The notes below the pieces were generated by a model. That model saw only the letters and a program-made list of their open reading frames with translations, had not been told where the DNA came from and searched no databases. From an uncultured Flavobacterium sp. (GTDB taxonomy: Bacteria; Bacteroidota; Bacteroidia; Flavobacteriales; Flavobacteriaceae): a DNA stretch of 64,000 nt. The position numbers and the translations under genes are program-made. Location of the stretch: the NCBI GenBank assembly GCA_943912855.1, contig CALTVC010000001.1:248001-312000 (forward strand). Reading direction: 5' to 3'. Below, piece after piece: positions 45,202-53,576 of this stretch (the stretch's first letter is position 1; each line of letters starts with the position of its first letter).

Positions 45202-45286
45202 TTAGATTATTGGATTTTTGGAAAGTTGGATTTTTAGACTGCATGTTTATACCACTGTCTAAAGATCTAAAAATCCAATAATCTAA
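45202..45286. repeat. 18-bp perfect inverted repeat with alternative pairing
   Basis: TTAGATTATTGGATTTTT (45202-45219) is the reverse complement of 45269-45286. A second left-hand copy, TTGGATTTTTAGA (45226-45238), can instead pair with 45266-45278, so two hairpins compete. It sits in the gap between convergent genes. Confidence 0.85.
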
Positions 45287-45293
45287 TAATCTA

Positions 45294-45893
45294 TTATAAA
45301 AGCGTAAGCACTTCGTTCATGGTACTTAGCCCTTTATCTTTAGTATACCACTTTTGTAGTTCGGTTTTAGCCTCGTCGGTAACCACGCCAAATTTAGCTT
45401 TGTTATCAATGATAATCGCGGCACCTTCGGCAGGTCGTGGACCCCAGCTGGCTATCGGTTCCAGCGTATCAGGATTTACAACCACAAGTTTAGGAATAGA
45501 ACGCGCACCATTGGTAAGATAAGCATCCATAAGTTCGGCATTATCATCACGGAGTACCAGCTTAAGGTCTATCTTATCTGTAGCTAAAGCCATTTTGTTA
45601 AGCACCGGTACTATCTGGGCAGCATCGCCACACCAGCCTTCGGTAATTACCAAAAACAGGTAATTGTTTCCCAAACCTTTAAGTTTGTCGGCAATCTCAG
45701 CAGGAACGGCAAGGGTTTTATCCAGGCGGTTCATACGGGTTTCGTTAAGCGAACTGTAATGCGTAAGCGCTTCGCTCTGGTTGTGCCCGGTACTCATACC
45801 ATCGGCCAGGAGGGCGCTTACGTGTTTGCGGTAATCAGTATAATTGTAAGCCCGCGTAAGGCTTTGTTGTATAAGGGATTCGGTAGTTATCAT
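45294..45893 (-). CDS. thioredoxin-like family protein
   Basis: About 199 residues from the ATG at 45893 (the longer reading to 45950 adds a hydrophobic segment beyond the promoter). The thioredoxin-like fold shows at LFLVITEGWCGDAAQIVPVLNK and IPKLVVVNPDT; the redox motif is WCGDAA with only one cysteine, so the protein cannot form the usual CxxC disulfide. Bacteroidota proteins of this type are annotated thioredoxin family without a proven reaction. Monocistronic. Confidence 0.85.
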   Translation of the reverse strand: MITTESLIQQSLTRAYNYTDYRKHVSALLADGMSTGHNQSEALTHYSSLNETRMNRLDKTLAVPAEIADKLKGLGNNYLFLVITEGWCGDAAQIVPVLNKMALATDKIDLKLVLRDDNAELMDAYLTNGARSIPKLVVVNPDTLEPIASWGPRPAEGAAIIIDNKAKFGVVTDEAKTELQKWYTKDKGLSTMNEVLTLL

Positions 45894-45911
45894 ATATGTA
45901 AAGAATTGATA

Positions 45912-45919
45912 CAAAATTA
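45912..45919 (-). promoter_or_regulatory. -7 element of the thioredoxin-like gene
   Basis: Minus-strand TAATTTTG, exact; a TTG lies about 16 bp upstream (45936-45938 on the plus strand reads CAA). Confidence 0.55.
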
Positions 45920-45994
45920 AGTCAATATTATATATCAAAAAAAAGACCATTCGGTAAAAAACTGTAATTTAGGCAGGCAAATCTAAAAACCAAG

Positions 45995-46777
45995 ATGAAA
46001 TTTGACGGAAAAAACATTGGGCTTACGCTTTCGGGCGGAGGCACCAAAGGCATAGCCCACGCGGGTGTACTTAAATTTATAGACGAAATAGGCCTGAGAC
46101 CAAACCACATAGCCGGAACCAGCTCGGGTGCCATAGTGTCATCATTATATGCCTGGGGCAAAAAACCCGAGGAGATTTTAGAGTTCTTTAAGTCGATTTA
46201 CTTTTTTCACTGGAAACATTTTACATTAAGAAAACCGGGATTTATAGATTCTTCGGCATTCCGGGATTATTTCCATAATATTTTTGGCGATGCCACCCTG
46301 GGCGAGCTTCCTTATAAAATGCACCTTACTGCTACTGATTTGGTTTCGGGTAAGCTTCGCATTTTTGGTGATGAAATAAAAATAGCCGACGCTGTTTTGG
46401 CTTCATCTGCATTTCCGGGAATTATATCGCCTTACGAAATTGAGGGGCGCCTGTACGGAGATGGCGGTATAGTTAACCACTTCCCTACCGACATATTGCA
46501 AGGACGTTGCGATACGAACATTGGCATCTATGTAAGCCCGATACAAAAAATACAAAAGGAAGACCTGAGCAGTATAAAAGCAGTAACCACAAGGGCGTAT
46601 GACCTGCTCTCGGCAAACAGCAACATGCAGAAGTTTACCCTTTGTGACTGGGTTATCAGCCCGGAAGAGCTGGCACTATACAGCACCTTTGAGACCAACA
46701 AAGGCAAGATGGATGAGATTTTCAACATAGGATACCAGGCAGCTAAAAAGTCGTACAAGGATGTAATTATTTTGTAA
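45995..46777 (+). CDS. patatin-like phospholipase
   Basis: A 260-residue hydrolase. It begins with the glycine-rich oxyanion loop LSGGGTKGIAHAGVL (about 11-25), has the nucleophile elbow GTSSG (Ser about 45) and the catalytic DGG in YGDGGIVNHFP near 156. Bacterial patatins hydrolyse acyl esters of lipids. No signal peptide, so it acts in the cytoplasm or is exported by another route. The next gene is pyrH, 72 bp downstream. Confidence 0.92.
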   Translation: MKFDGKNIGLTLSGGGTKGIAHAGVLKFIDEIGLRPNHIAGTSSGAIVSSLYAWGKKPEEILEFFKSIYFFHWKHFTLRKPGFIDSSAFRDYFHNIFGDATLGELPYKMHLTATDLVSGKLRIFGDEIKIADAVLASSAFPGIISPYEIEGRLYGDGGIVNHFPTDILQGRCDTNIGIYVSPIQKIQKEDLSSIKAVTTRAYDLLSANSNMQKFTLCDWVISPEELALYSTFETNKGKMDEIFNIGYQAAKKSYKDVIIL

Positions 46778-46819
46778 AGTGCTGTTTCCAAAATTTATTC
46801 AGTTCGAAACAAATATTGT

Positions 46820-46827
46820 TATATTTG
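46820..46827 (+). promoter_or_regulatory. -7 element of pyrH
   Basis: TATATTTG, exact; start near 46834, a leader of about 15 nt before the ATG at 46849. Confidence 0.6.
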
Positions 46828-46848
46828 CACCATCAAAAACAACACCCG

Positions 46849-47556
46849 ATGAAATACAACCGAATCCTGTTAAAACTAAGCGGTGAAGCGCTTATGGGCG
46901 AAAAACAATATGGTATAGACCCTGCAAGGCTTGCCGAGTATGCCGCCGAGATTAAACAAATTCATGATAAAGGCGTTCAGATAGCCATAGTTATTGGTGG
47001 TGGTAACATCTTTAGGGGTGTAGCCGGAGCCGCTAACGGCATGGACAGGGTTCAGGGTGATTATATGGGCATGCTTGCCACCGTAATAAACGGTATGGCA
47101 CTACAAGGCGCTCTTGAAGATGCCGGTATGCAAACCCGCCTGCAAACCGCCCTTGAAATTAAGGCAATAGCAGAACCGTACATAAAAAGGAGGGCTGTTC
47201 GCCACCTGGAAAAAGGCCGTATAGTTATATTTGGTGCCGGTACCGGTAACCCATACTTTACTACAGATACCGCTGCCGTACTTAGGGGTGTAGAGGTAGA
47301 TGCCGATGTAATACTGAAAGGCACACGCGTAGACGGTATTTATACCGCCGACCCTGAAAAAGACCCTTCTGCTACAAAATACGAAACACTTACGTTTGAA
47401 GAAGTGTTGGCAAAAGGACTTAACGTTATGGACACCACAGCGTTTACCCTTAGCCAGGAGAATGAACTGCCTATCATAGTATTCGACATGAACAAGCCAG
47501 GTAACCTACAGGAGGTTTGCCTTAACGGTGGTGTAGGTACTACGGTAACCGTTTAA
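46849..47556 (+). CDS. pyrH: UMP kinase
   Basis: 235 residues from the ATG at 46849; a reading from TTG 46816 would start upstream of the promoter's transcription start. PyrH phosphorylates UMP to UDP. KLSGEALMG near the N-terminus, IVIGGGNIFRG near 46-56, FGAGTGNPYFTTDTAA and DPEKDPSATKYETLT are amino-acid-kinase-fold landmarks. It precedes frr by 37 bp, the conserved pyrH-frr order. Confidence 0.98.
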   Translation: MKYNRILLKLSGEALMGEKQYGIDPARLAEYAAEIKQIHDKGVQIAIVIGGGNIFRGVAGAANGMDRVQGDYMGMLATVINGMALQGALEDAGMQTRLQTALEIKAIAEPYIKRRAVRHLEKGRIVIFGAGTGNPYFTTDTAAVLRGVEVDADVILKGTRVDGIYTADPEKDPSATKYETLTFEEVLAKGLNVMDTTAFTLSQENELPIIVFDMNKPGNLQEVCLNGGVGTTVTV

Positions 47557-47593
47557 GAAAAATTAAAAAGAAACACACGAACACATAAAAGCT

Positions 47594-48154
47594 ATGGAAG
47601 AAATAGATTTTATACTGGACAGTACCAAGGAGAGCATGGAAAACACTCTTGCCCACCTGGACAAAGAATTCCTTAACATACGTGCCGGTAAGGCAAGCCC
47701 TGCCATGCTGGGTGGTGTAAGGGTAGATTATTATGGCGCAGCTACTCCGCTTTCGCAGGTGGCTAACATTAATACGCCAGATGCCCGTACACTTACTGTA
47801 ACGCCATGGGAGCGTAACCTTATAAAGGACATTGAAAAAGCTATCCTTATTGCTAATATTGGGTTTAACCCAATGAACAATGGCGAAAGCATTATAATAA
47901 GCGTACCGCCACTTACAGAGGAACGTCGTCGTGACCTTGTAAAACAGGCGAAGTCTGAAGCTGAAGATGCCAAAATAGGTATCCGTAATTCTCGTAAAGA
48001 TGCCAATACCGAAATCAAGAAACTTGAGAAAGACGGTATGAGTGAAGATGTATGTAAGGGTGCTGAAGAAAGCGTACAGGATCTTACCAACGCGTTCATT
48101 AAAAAAATTGATGAACTTCTTGTAGTGAAGGAAGCCGAAATCATGAAAGTGTAA
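47594..48154 (+). CDS. frr: ribosome recycling factor
   Basis: 186 residues, the standard length. RRF splits post-termination ribosomes with EF-G. Landmarks are the N-terminal helix with HLDKEFLNIRAGKASP, VDYYGAATPLSQVANI, WERNLIKDIEKAI and the C-terminal EERRRDLVKQAKSEAE. Cotranscribed with pyrH, followed by a strong terminator. Confidence 0.98.
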   Translation: MEEIDFILDSTKESMENTLAHLDKEFLNIRAGKASPAMLGGVRVDYYGAATPLSQVANINTPDARTLTVTPWERNLIKDIEKAILIANIGFNPMNNGESIIISVPPLTEERRRDLVKQAKSEAEDAKIGIRNSRKDANTEIKKLEKDGMSEDVCKGAEESVQDLTNAFIKKIDELLVVKEAEIMKV

Positions 48155-48180
48155 GTTAGCTTTCATTGAAAATATCTTAA

Positions 48181-48212
48181 AAATCCGCCTGTACACGGCG
48201 GATTTTTTTATA
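48181..48212 (+). terminator. terminator of pyrH-frr
   Basis: AAATCCGCC (48181-48189) / GGCGGATTT (48197-48205), then T-run. Confidence 0.9.
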
Positions 48213-48213
48213 T

Positions 48214-48221
48214 TATATTTG
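48214..48221 (+). promoter_or_regulatory. -7 element of the DUF5686 gene
   Basis: TATATTTG, exact, right after the frr terminator. Confidence 0.6.
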
Positions 48222-48269
48222 TCGTAACAAAACCAATGCCTTTTGCGTTTAGTTAGAAATCAATCCCGG

Positions 48270-50753
48270 ATGAAGTTTCTTCGGTTTTTCCTTTTTTTAT
48301 TAACGCTCTCTGCCGGGGCGCAAACGCCTGTTTCCATAACAGTGAAAGATGCTGCTAATAATGCCCCACTTCCCTACGCTACAGTGTGGACTAACGGAAA
48401 AAACAGCGTTACCGACATAGACGGAAAATTACTACTTACTGATTACGGAACCTACTTTACCGTATCTTATACCGGTTACGACACCCAAACCACTACGATA
48501 AAACAAGGACTGAACCACTATACCATAAGCCTAAAGGTTAAACCCGAATTACTGGGCGAACTTATTATTACCCATCAAAACCCGGCTAATGAAATCATAG
48601 GTAAAGCGGTACGCAGAAAGGTAATTAACGACCCTCAGCGCAGGCTTGAAAGTTTTAAGTACAAAACCTACGACCGCCTTATTGTTACCGCTAACCCCGA
48701 CTCTGTACAAAGCAGGATAGATACCATCATTGCATACGAAAAGGCAGGCAGACTTGCCGAAAAAATAGATTCGGCGGTATTTAAGTTTAAGAAGATAGTA
48801 AGTCGGCAACACCTGTACCAAACCGAAAAGGTATCGGAATTCTTGTATAACAAGAAACAGGGATTAAAGGAAAATGTACTTGCCACCCGCATGGCAGGCT
48901 TTAAAAAGCCATTATACGAATTCATCGGGCTAAAGCTACAATCATACAGTGTTTACACCGATGGCATTGACCTGTTTGAAAACAAGTATGCGGGTCCGTT
49001 AGCAACCGATGCTTTCTTTGAGTATAACTACAAGCTACTGGATACTACCACCATAAACGATCGCCCTACCTATATGATTTACTTTGACGCAAAACGCAGG
49101 GTAAAACGAAAGCTTAGAGGGGTACTGTACATAGACTGTGAAACCTATGGTGTGGCTAGGGCTATTTTGCGTGTAAAGAACGTAATAGACATTACGTCGG
49201 TACATTATTTTGAGTATGAAAACGACCTGAAACTATGGTTCCCAGAAAAAAAAACGCTTAAAATAACCAAAGGGAACAACAAGGAAGACATCAGGATTTT
49301 TGGCGAAACTATAAAGTTTGATGCCGTAGACACCAAAGACCCCAACCGAAAAAAAGACCCGTCGGACTACGTATACCTGTACTCAGAAGCGCATAATTTT
49401 GATAAGGAATTCAACATCCCTGTCTCCATACACAGGCCTGGGGTGGAAATAGAAATTAAAGATGCCGCCATAAGTCAGCCCGATGCTTATTGGAATCGCT
49501 TTCGCCCTGATTCACTCGATAGCCGAAGCCTGACTACCTACATGGCGCTGGACAGCCTTGTGGCCAAGGATAACTGGGAACAGCGCATTATTTGGGGCAG
49601 GCGTATTATAAACGGTTACGTACCGCTGGGTGCTGTAGACCTTGATTTACGCCAGCTACTGAAGTACAACAACTACGAAGGTTTCCGTGTAGGATTGGGA
49701 GGCATAACCAATAACCGTTTCAGTAACATTTTCAGGGTAAGCGGCTATGGCGCCTATGGTACTAAAGACGGCCAGTTTAAGTACAGCGGTGGCATGGCGT
49801 TACGACTGGGTAAGTTTTCCAACTCGTGGATTGGAGGCTCGTATACCGATGATGTACGCGAAATAGGTAGTACCTCTTTTGCCACAGACAAACGCGCCTT
49901 TAAGATTTACGATCCGCGTCCGTTTAACATCACGACATTTTACAACCACAAAACCTGGCAGGGATACATAGAAACCCGCATAATTCCTAAAACAGAGAGC
50001 TTTTGGCAACTCACAAGGAGCCACATAGACCCTAAGTTTAATTATATTTTTATGCAGGGGCAACGACCGTATTCCGAGTTTGATTTGGTTACAGCTTCGG
50101 TATCGTTACAATGGAATCCGTTTAGTGATTTTATGCAAACCCCTGACGGACGAGTGGAGAGCGAAAAGCGTTTCCCCAGGTTTGCATTCCAATACACCAA
50201 GGCAATTGCAGGTATTTGGGGTAGTGATTTTAACTTTGGGAAGTTTGATTTCAGGGCTGAGTTTCAGCATAAATTCCTGAACGGGCAAATTACCACTGCC
50301 CTGTTGCAATCCGGTTTTGCCGGGGGCGATGTACCCATTACCCACCTGTACAGCACCTCGCCAAACAGCCTGCTAAAAGACGGCATACTGCAACGCATTA
50401 CTATATCGGGTCGTAACAGTTTTGAGACCATGTACTTCAACGAATTCTTCAGTAGCCAGTACATTACCCTACAACTGAAGCACGGTTTTACCCGCTTTAC
50501 CGTATACAAGAGCCTGAAGCTTTCACCTATGCTGGTTACGCGTTTTGCCTGGGGTAACCTGAGCCATAACGAAGCCCATCTGGGCATTGCTTACAACACC
50601 CTTGACAAGGGGTATTATGAAAGCGGCATTGAGCTAAACGAAATTTTTAAAGGACTGGGCATTACGGGTTTCTACCGTTATGGTCCGTATCAGTTACCGC
50701 ATTTTGATAAAAACGTTTCCGTAAAGCTGTCGTATGTATTGAATTTGTTTTAG
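48270..50753 (+). CDS. DUF5686 / carboxypeptidase-regulatory-like outer-membrane protein
   Basis: About 827 residues from the ATG at 48270 (the reading from 48243 lacks a signal-like start). Signal peptide (MKFLRFFLFLLTLSAGAQ), a carboxypeptidase-regulatory-like domain (about 20-100, APLPYATVWTNG, TVSYTGYDTQTTTI), then the DUF5686 region with RRKVINDPQRRLESFKYKTY and a long C-terminal beta-barrel-like part. Function unknown; family is specific to Bacteroidota. Placed alone between frr and a small unknown gene. Confidence 0.9.
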   Translation: MKFLRFFLFLLTLSAGAQTPVSITVKDAANNAPLPYATVWTNGKNSVTDIDGKLLLTDYGTYFTVSYTGYDTQTTTIKQGLNHYTISLKVKPELLGELIITHQNPANEIIGKAVRRKVINDPQRRLESFKYKTYDRLIVTANPDSVQSRIDTIIAYEKAGRLAEKIDSAVFKFKKIVSRQHLYQTEKVSEFLYNKKQGLKENVLATRMAGFKKPLYEFIGLKLQSYSVYTDGIDLFENKYAGPLATDAFFEYNYKLLDTTTINDRPTYMIYFDAKRRVKRKLRGVLYIDCETYGVARAILRVKNVIDITSVHYFEYENDLKLWFPEKKTLKITKGNNKEDIRIFGETIKFDAVDTKDPNRKKDPSDYVYLYSEAHNFDKEFNIPVSIHRPGVEIEIKDAAISQPDAYWNRFRPDSLDSRSLTTYMALDSLVAKDNWEQRIIWGRRIINGYVPLGAVDLDLRQLLKYNNYEGFRVGLGGITNNRFSNIFRVSGYGAYGTKDGQFKYSGGMALRLGKFSNSWIGGSYTDDVREIGSTSFATDKRAFKIYDPRPFNITTFYNHKTWQGYIETRIIPKTESFWQLTRSHIDPKFNYIFMQGQRPYSEFDLVTASVSLQWNPFSDFMQTPDGRVESEKRFPRFAFQYTKAIAGIWGSDFNFGKFDFRAEFQHKFLNGQITTALLQSGFAGGDVPITHLYSTSPNSLLKDGILQRITISGRNSFETMYFNEFFSSQYITLQLKHGFTRFTVYKSLKLSPMLVTRFAWGNLSHNEAHLGIAYNTLDKGYYESGIELNEIFKGLGITGFYRYGPYQLPHFDKNVSVKLSYVLNLF

Positions 50754-50769
50754 TTTTTTTTTTTGCAAA

Positions 50770-51267
50770 ATGGAAAAATTATCAAACAACATAACTAACC
50801 TACTAAAAGCTTCTCAAGTAGAGATTGAAGCTTTTGTTATTACTGAGAGCGATCAGATTATCGTTTCTTTTTCAGAAATACCATCTGTAGCTGGATTCCC
50901 TTATAAAATAGCCATAATCGAAGACAAAAATGGAAATATCAGAATGGAATCCCGACAGTGGGACACAGAATACGACCTTAACAGATGGTCAAATGGTATT
51001 TACAACCTTGACCGCTTAAGGATAATTACGAAAAACAAACCTCTTACATATCCACAACAGGAACAACTGAACACATTACTTACAGACCTATCCTGCAAAC
51101 AATTACCTAAAAGCATAAATGATGATTCAGCCATTGTTTTAGATGGGGCTGATTGCGAGCTCGAGATTAATACTACTGAGATTAATATTAATTATGAATG
51201 GCACACTGCAACCAACGCAATTAAATTATATGAACCAATCATTGAATTTATAAAAAGCTTTATTTAA
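50770..51267 (+). CDS. small acidic protein of unknown function
   Basis: A 165-residue cytoplasmic protein with no signal peptide. It is acidic and Asn/Ile-rich, in AT-rich DNA (codons ATA, AAT, TTA) unlike the asnS and DUF5686 genes at its sides, which suggests transfer. It ends in a beta-strand then helix pattern (CELEINTTEININYEWHT, PIIEFIKSF) that resembles small immunity-type or antitoxin-like proteins, but I recognise no family. It starts 16 bp after the upstream stop. Confidence 0.65.
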   Translation: MEKLSNNITNLLKASQVEIEAFVITESDQIIVSFSEIPSVAGFPYKIAIIEDKNGNIRMESRQWDTEYDLNRWSNGIYNLDRLRIITKNKPLTYPQQEQLNTLLTDLSCKQLPKSINDDSAIVLDGADCELEINTTEININYEWHTATNAIKLYEPIIEFIKSFI

Positions 51268-51322
51268 TATTGAAATTCATAAATTACCACACTCCTACAT
51301 TAAAAAATTTTCCGCTTTTTAC

Positions 51323-51330
51323 TACATTTG
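51323..51330 (+). promoter_or_regulatory. -7 element of asnS
   Basis: TACATTTG, exact; about 53 nt before the asnS ATG. Confidence 0.6.
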
Positions 51331-51382
51331 CAGGCATTTGCAACCTATAATGCTAAACAAATAGGATTAATTTACAACAAAA

Positions 51383-52828
51383 ATGAAACTGACAAAAATT
51401 AAAGACCTGCTGAACAGCACCAAGCCGATTGATGATGTCCTTGTAAAAGGATGGGTAAGAACCTTTAGGAATAACCAGTTCTTAGCTATAAATGACGGGT
51501 CTGTAATTCATAATATACAGGCGGTAGTTGACTTTGAAAACACCGCTCCCGAAACCCTGAAACGCCTTACTACCGGTGCAGCCGTAGCGGTAAAAGGTAG
51601 CCTTGTAGCGAGCCAGGGTGCAGGCCAGAAGTTTGAAATTCAAGCGAGGGAAGTAGAAATACTAGGTGACAGTGATGCGGAAAAATTCCCGATGCAGCCT
51701 AAAAAACACTCACTGGAGTTCCTTCGCGAAAATGCTCACCTGCGTGTGCGTACTAACGTGTTTGGTGCTATTATGAGGGTGCGTTCGGTGCTTTCATTTG
51801 CCATTCACCAGTACTTTCAGGAGAGAGGATTTGTGTATGTAAACACGCCTATCATCACGGGTTCTGACGCTGAGGGCGCAGGCGAAATGTTTCAGGTAAC
51901 ATCGCTTCCTGTAGGCAACCCACCATTAAACGAAGAAGGCAAAATAGACTACAAGCAGGACTTTTTTGGTAAGGAAACCAACCTTACCGTATCGGGTCAG
52001 CTTGAGGGCGAAACCTTTGCTATGGCACTAGGTCAGATTTACACCTTCGGACCTACGTTCCGTGCTGAAAACAGTAACACCAGCCGTCACCTTGCCGAGT
52101 TCTGGATGGTAGAACCAGAGGTTGCGTTTAACAACCTGGACGACAACATGGACCTTGCCGAGGATTTCATTCAGTATGTTATTAAGTATGCGCTTGATAA
52201 ATGTCCGGATGACCTTGCGTTCCTTAACCAGCGCCTTGCCGATGAGGAAAAAACCAAGCCTACCGCAGAACGTAGCGAACTTGGCCTATTAGAAAAACTA
52301 AACTTTGTCCTTGAAAACAAATTTAAGCGTGTAAGCTATACGGAGGCTATTGACATCCTGAAAGCGAGCAAGCCGAACAAGAACAAGAAATTTAGCTATA
52401 TCATTGAAGAATGGGGAGCCGACCTACAGAGTGAGCACGAGCGTTTCCTTGTAGAGAAGCACTTTAAGTGCCCTGTAATCCTGTACGATTACCCGGCTAA
52501 AATCAAGGCTTTCTACATGAGGCTTAACGATAATACTGCCGAAGACAGGCAAACGGTACGTGCTATGGACATCCTTTTCCCTGGTATTGGTGAAATTGTG
52601 GGCGGTTCTGAAAGGGAAGAACGCCTTGACGTACTACAACAAAAAATTGCCGACCTGGGCATCGACGAGAAAGAGCTATGGTGGTACCTGGATACCCGAC
52701 GTTTTGGTACAGCTACGCACGCAGGCTTCGGGCTTGGCTTTGAGCGCCTGGTGCTGTTTGTTACCGGCATGGGTAACATCCGCGACGTGATTCCGTTCCC
52801 AAGGACGCCGCAGAACGCTGAGTTTTAA
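51383..52828 (+). CDS. asnS: asparaginyl-tRNA synthetase
   Basis: 481 residues, class II tRNA synthetase that charges tRNA-Asn. N-terminal OB-fold anticodon-binding domain (about 15-105, VKGWVRTFRNNQFLAINDGS), motif 2 FRAENSNTSRHLAEFWM near 226-242 and motif 3 GFGLGFERLV near 449-458. The family-specific insertion VTSLPVGNPPLNEEGKIDY (near 171-190) is present as in other Bacteroidota. Followed by a strong terminator. Confidence 0.98.
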   Translation: MKLTKIKDLLNSTKPIDDVLVKGWVRTFRNNQFLAINDGSVIHNIQAVVDFENTAPETLKRLTTGAAVAVKGSLVASQGAGQKFEIQAREVEILGDSDAEKFPMQPKKHSLEFLRENAHLRVRTNVFGAIMRVRSVLSFAIHQYFQERGFVYVNTPIITGSDAEGAGEMFQVTSLPVGNPPLNEEGKIDYKQDFFGKETNLTVSGQLEGETFAMALGQIYTFGPTFRAENSNTSRHLAEFWMVEPEVAFNNLDDNMDLAEDFIQYVIKYALDKCPDDLAFLNQRLADEEKTKPTAERSELGLLEKLNFVLENKFKRVSYTEAIDILKASKPNKNKKFSYIIEEWGADLQSEHERFLVEKHFKCPVILYDYPAKIKAFYMRLNDNTAEDRQTVRAMDILFPGIGEIVGGSEREERLDVLQQKIADLGIDEKELWWYLDTRRFGTATHAGFGLGFERLVLFVTGMGNIRDVIPFPRTPQNAEF

Positions 52829-52836
52829 GAAATATG

Positions 52837-52865
52837 AAACCTCCCTATTGGGAGGTTTTTTTTAT
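52837..52865 (+). terminator. terminator of asnS
   Basis: AAACCTCCC (52837-52845), TATT, GGGAGGTTT (52850-52858), then T-run. Confidence 0.9.
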
Positions 52866-52891
52866 GCATTTTTGAGAAAATCAAACCAACT

Positions 52892-53461
52892 ATGTATTTT
52901 ATTCGTGTACTATCCTGCATAGCATTTTGCTATTTATTCATTAACCTTTCAGTGTATGCGGTAATTCCATTGCCCGTCTCAGAAAGCTACATGCTTATTT
53001 TCTGTTTTGCAATTTTCTTAACAACATTAGTTTACGTCATTGCATCGGACAGCATCACCTACAAAAAGCAGCCCCATTTTAGAAACCTTATATCAACAGC
53101 TATAGTTTCGGCAGGTATTATTGCAACGATTGTAATGGTTACTATACGGAAAAATGAATTAAATCAACCTACATTATTAAAAGCTATACATAGCGGAGAT
53201 TTAAACGAAAGGTATACTATAGATTTTAAAACTAGTGGTATTTATATCATTGAAAGCAATTACTTCTCTAAAGACTCTAGCATTGGAAATTACAACCTTA
53301 ATGGGAATGAAATCACGATGAACGATTCTTCATCTGGTATTGCTTCGGGATTTAGAATTATTGAGAGTAAAACAGAAAAACACCTGTTACCTTTAAATAA
53401 AACAGAAGATATATCCGAATGGGATTATTTTCAGATTATTGAGGACAACAGAAAGAAATAG
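52892..53461 (+). CDS. small membrane protein of unknown function
   Basis: A 189-residue protein with three N-terminal membrane segments (about 4-26, 33-50, 68-86), then a polar domain of about 100 residues with a beta pattern (YTIDFKTSGIYIIESNYF, SIGNYNLNGNEITMND), likely soluble and extracytoplasmic or cytoplasmic depending on topology. I do not recognise a family. AT-rich codon use similar to the 50770 gene. Upstream of rpoN, same strand, 115 bp apart; an operon is unlikely because rpoN has its own weak promoter. Confidence 0.65.
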   Translation: MYFIRVLSCIAFCYLFINLSVYAVIPLPVSESYMLIFCFAIFLTTLVYVIASDSITYKKQPHFRNLISTAIVSAGIIATIVMVTIRKNELNQPTLLKAIHSGDLNERYTIDFKTSGIYIIESNYFSKDSSIGNYNLNGNEITMNDSSSGIASGFRIIESKTEKHLLPLNKTEDISEWDYFQIIEDNRKK

Positions 53462-53576
53462 GCGCATCCTCAAAAATTATACCTAATTTTTATTCGTATT
53501 AATTTTTTCTAAAAAAACACAGTAGCCACAAACGGTTTTTTGTATCTTTATCCTATACAAATAGTCCGTTTTTATT

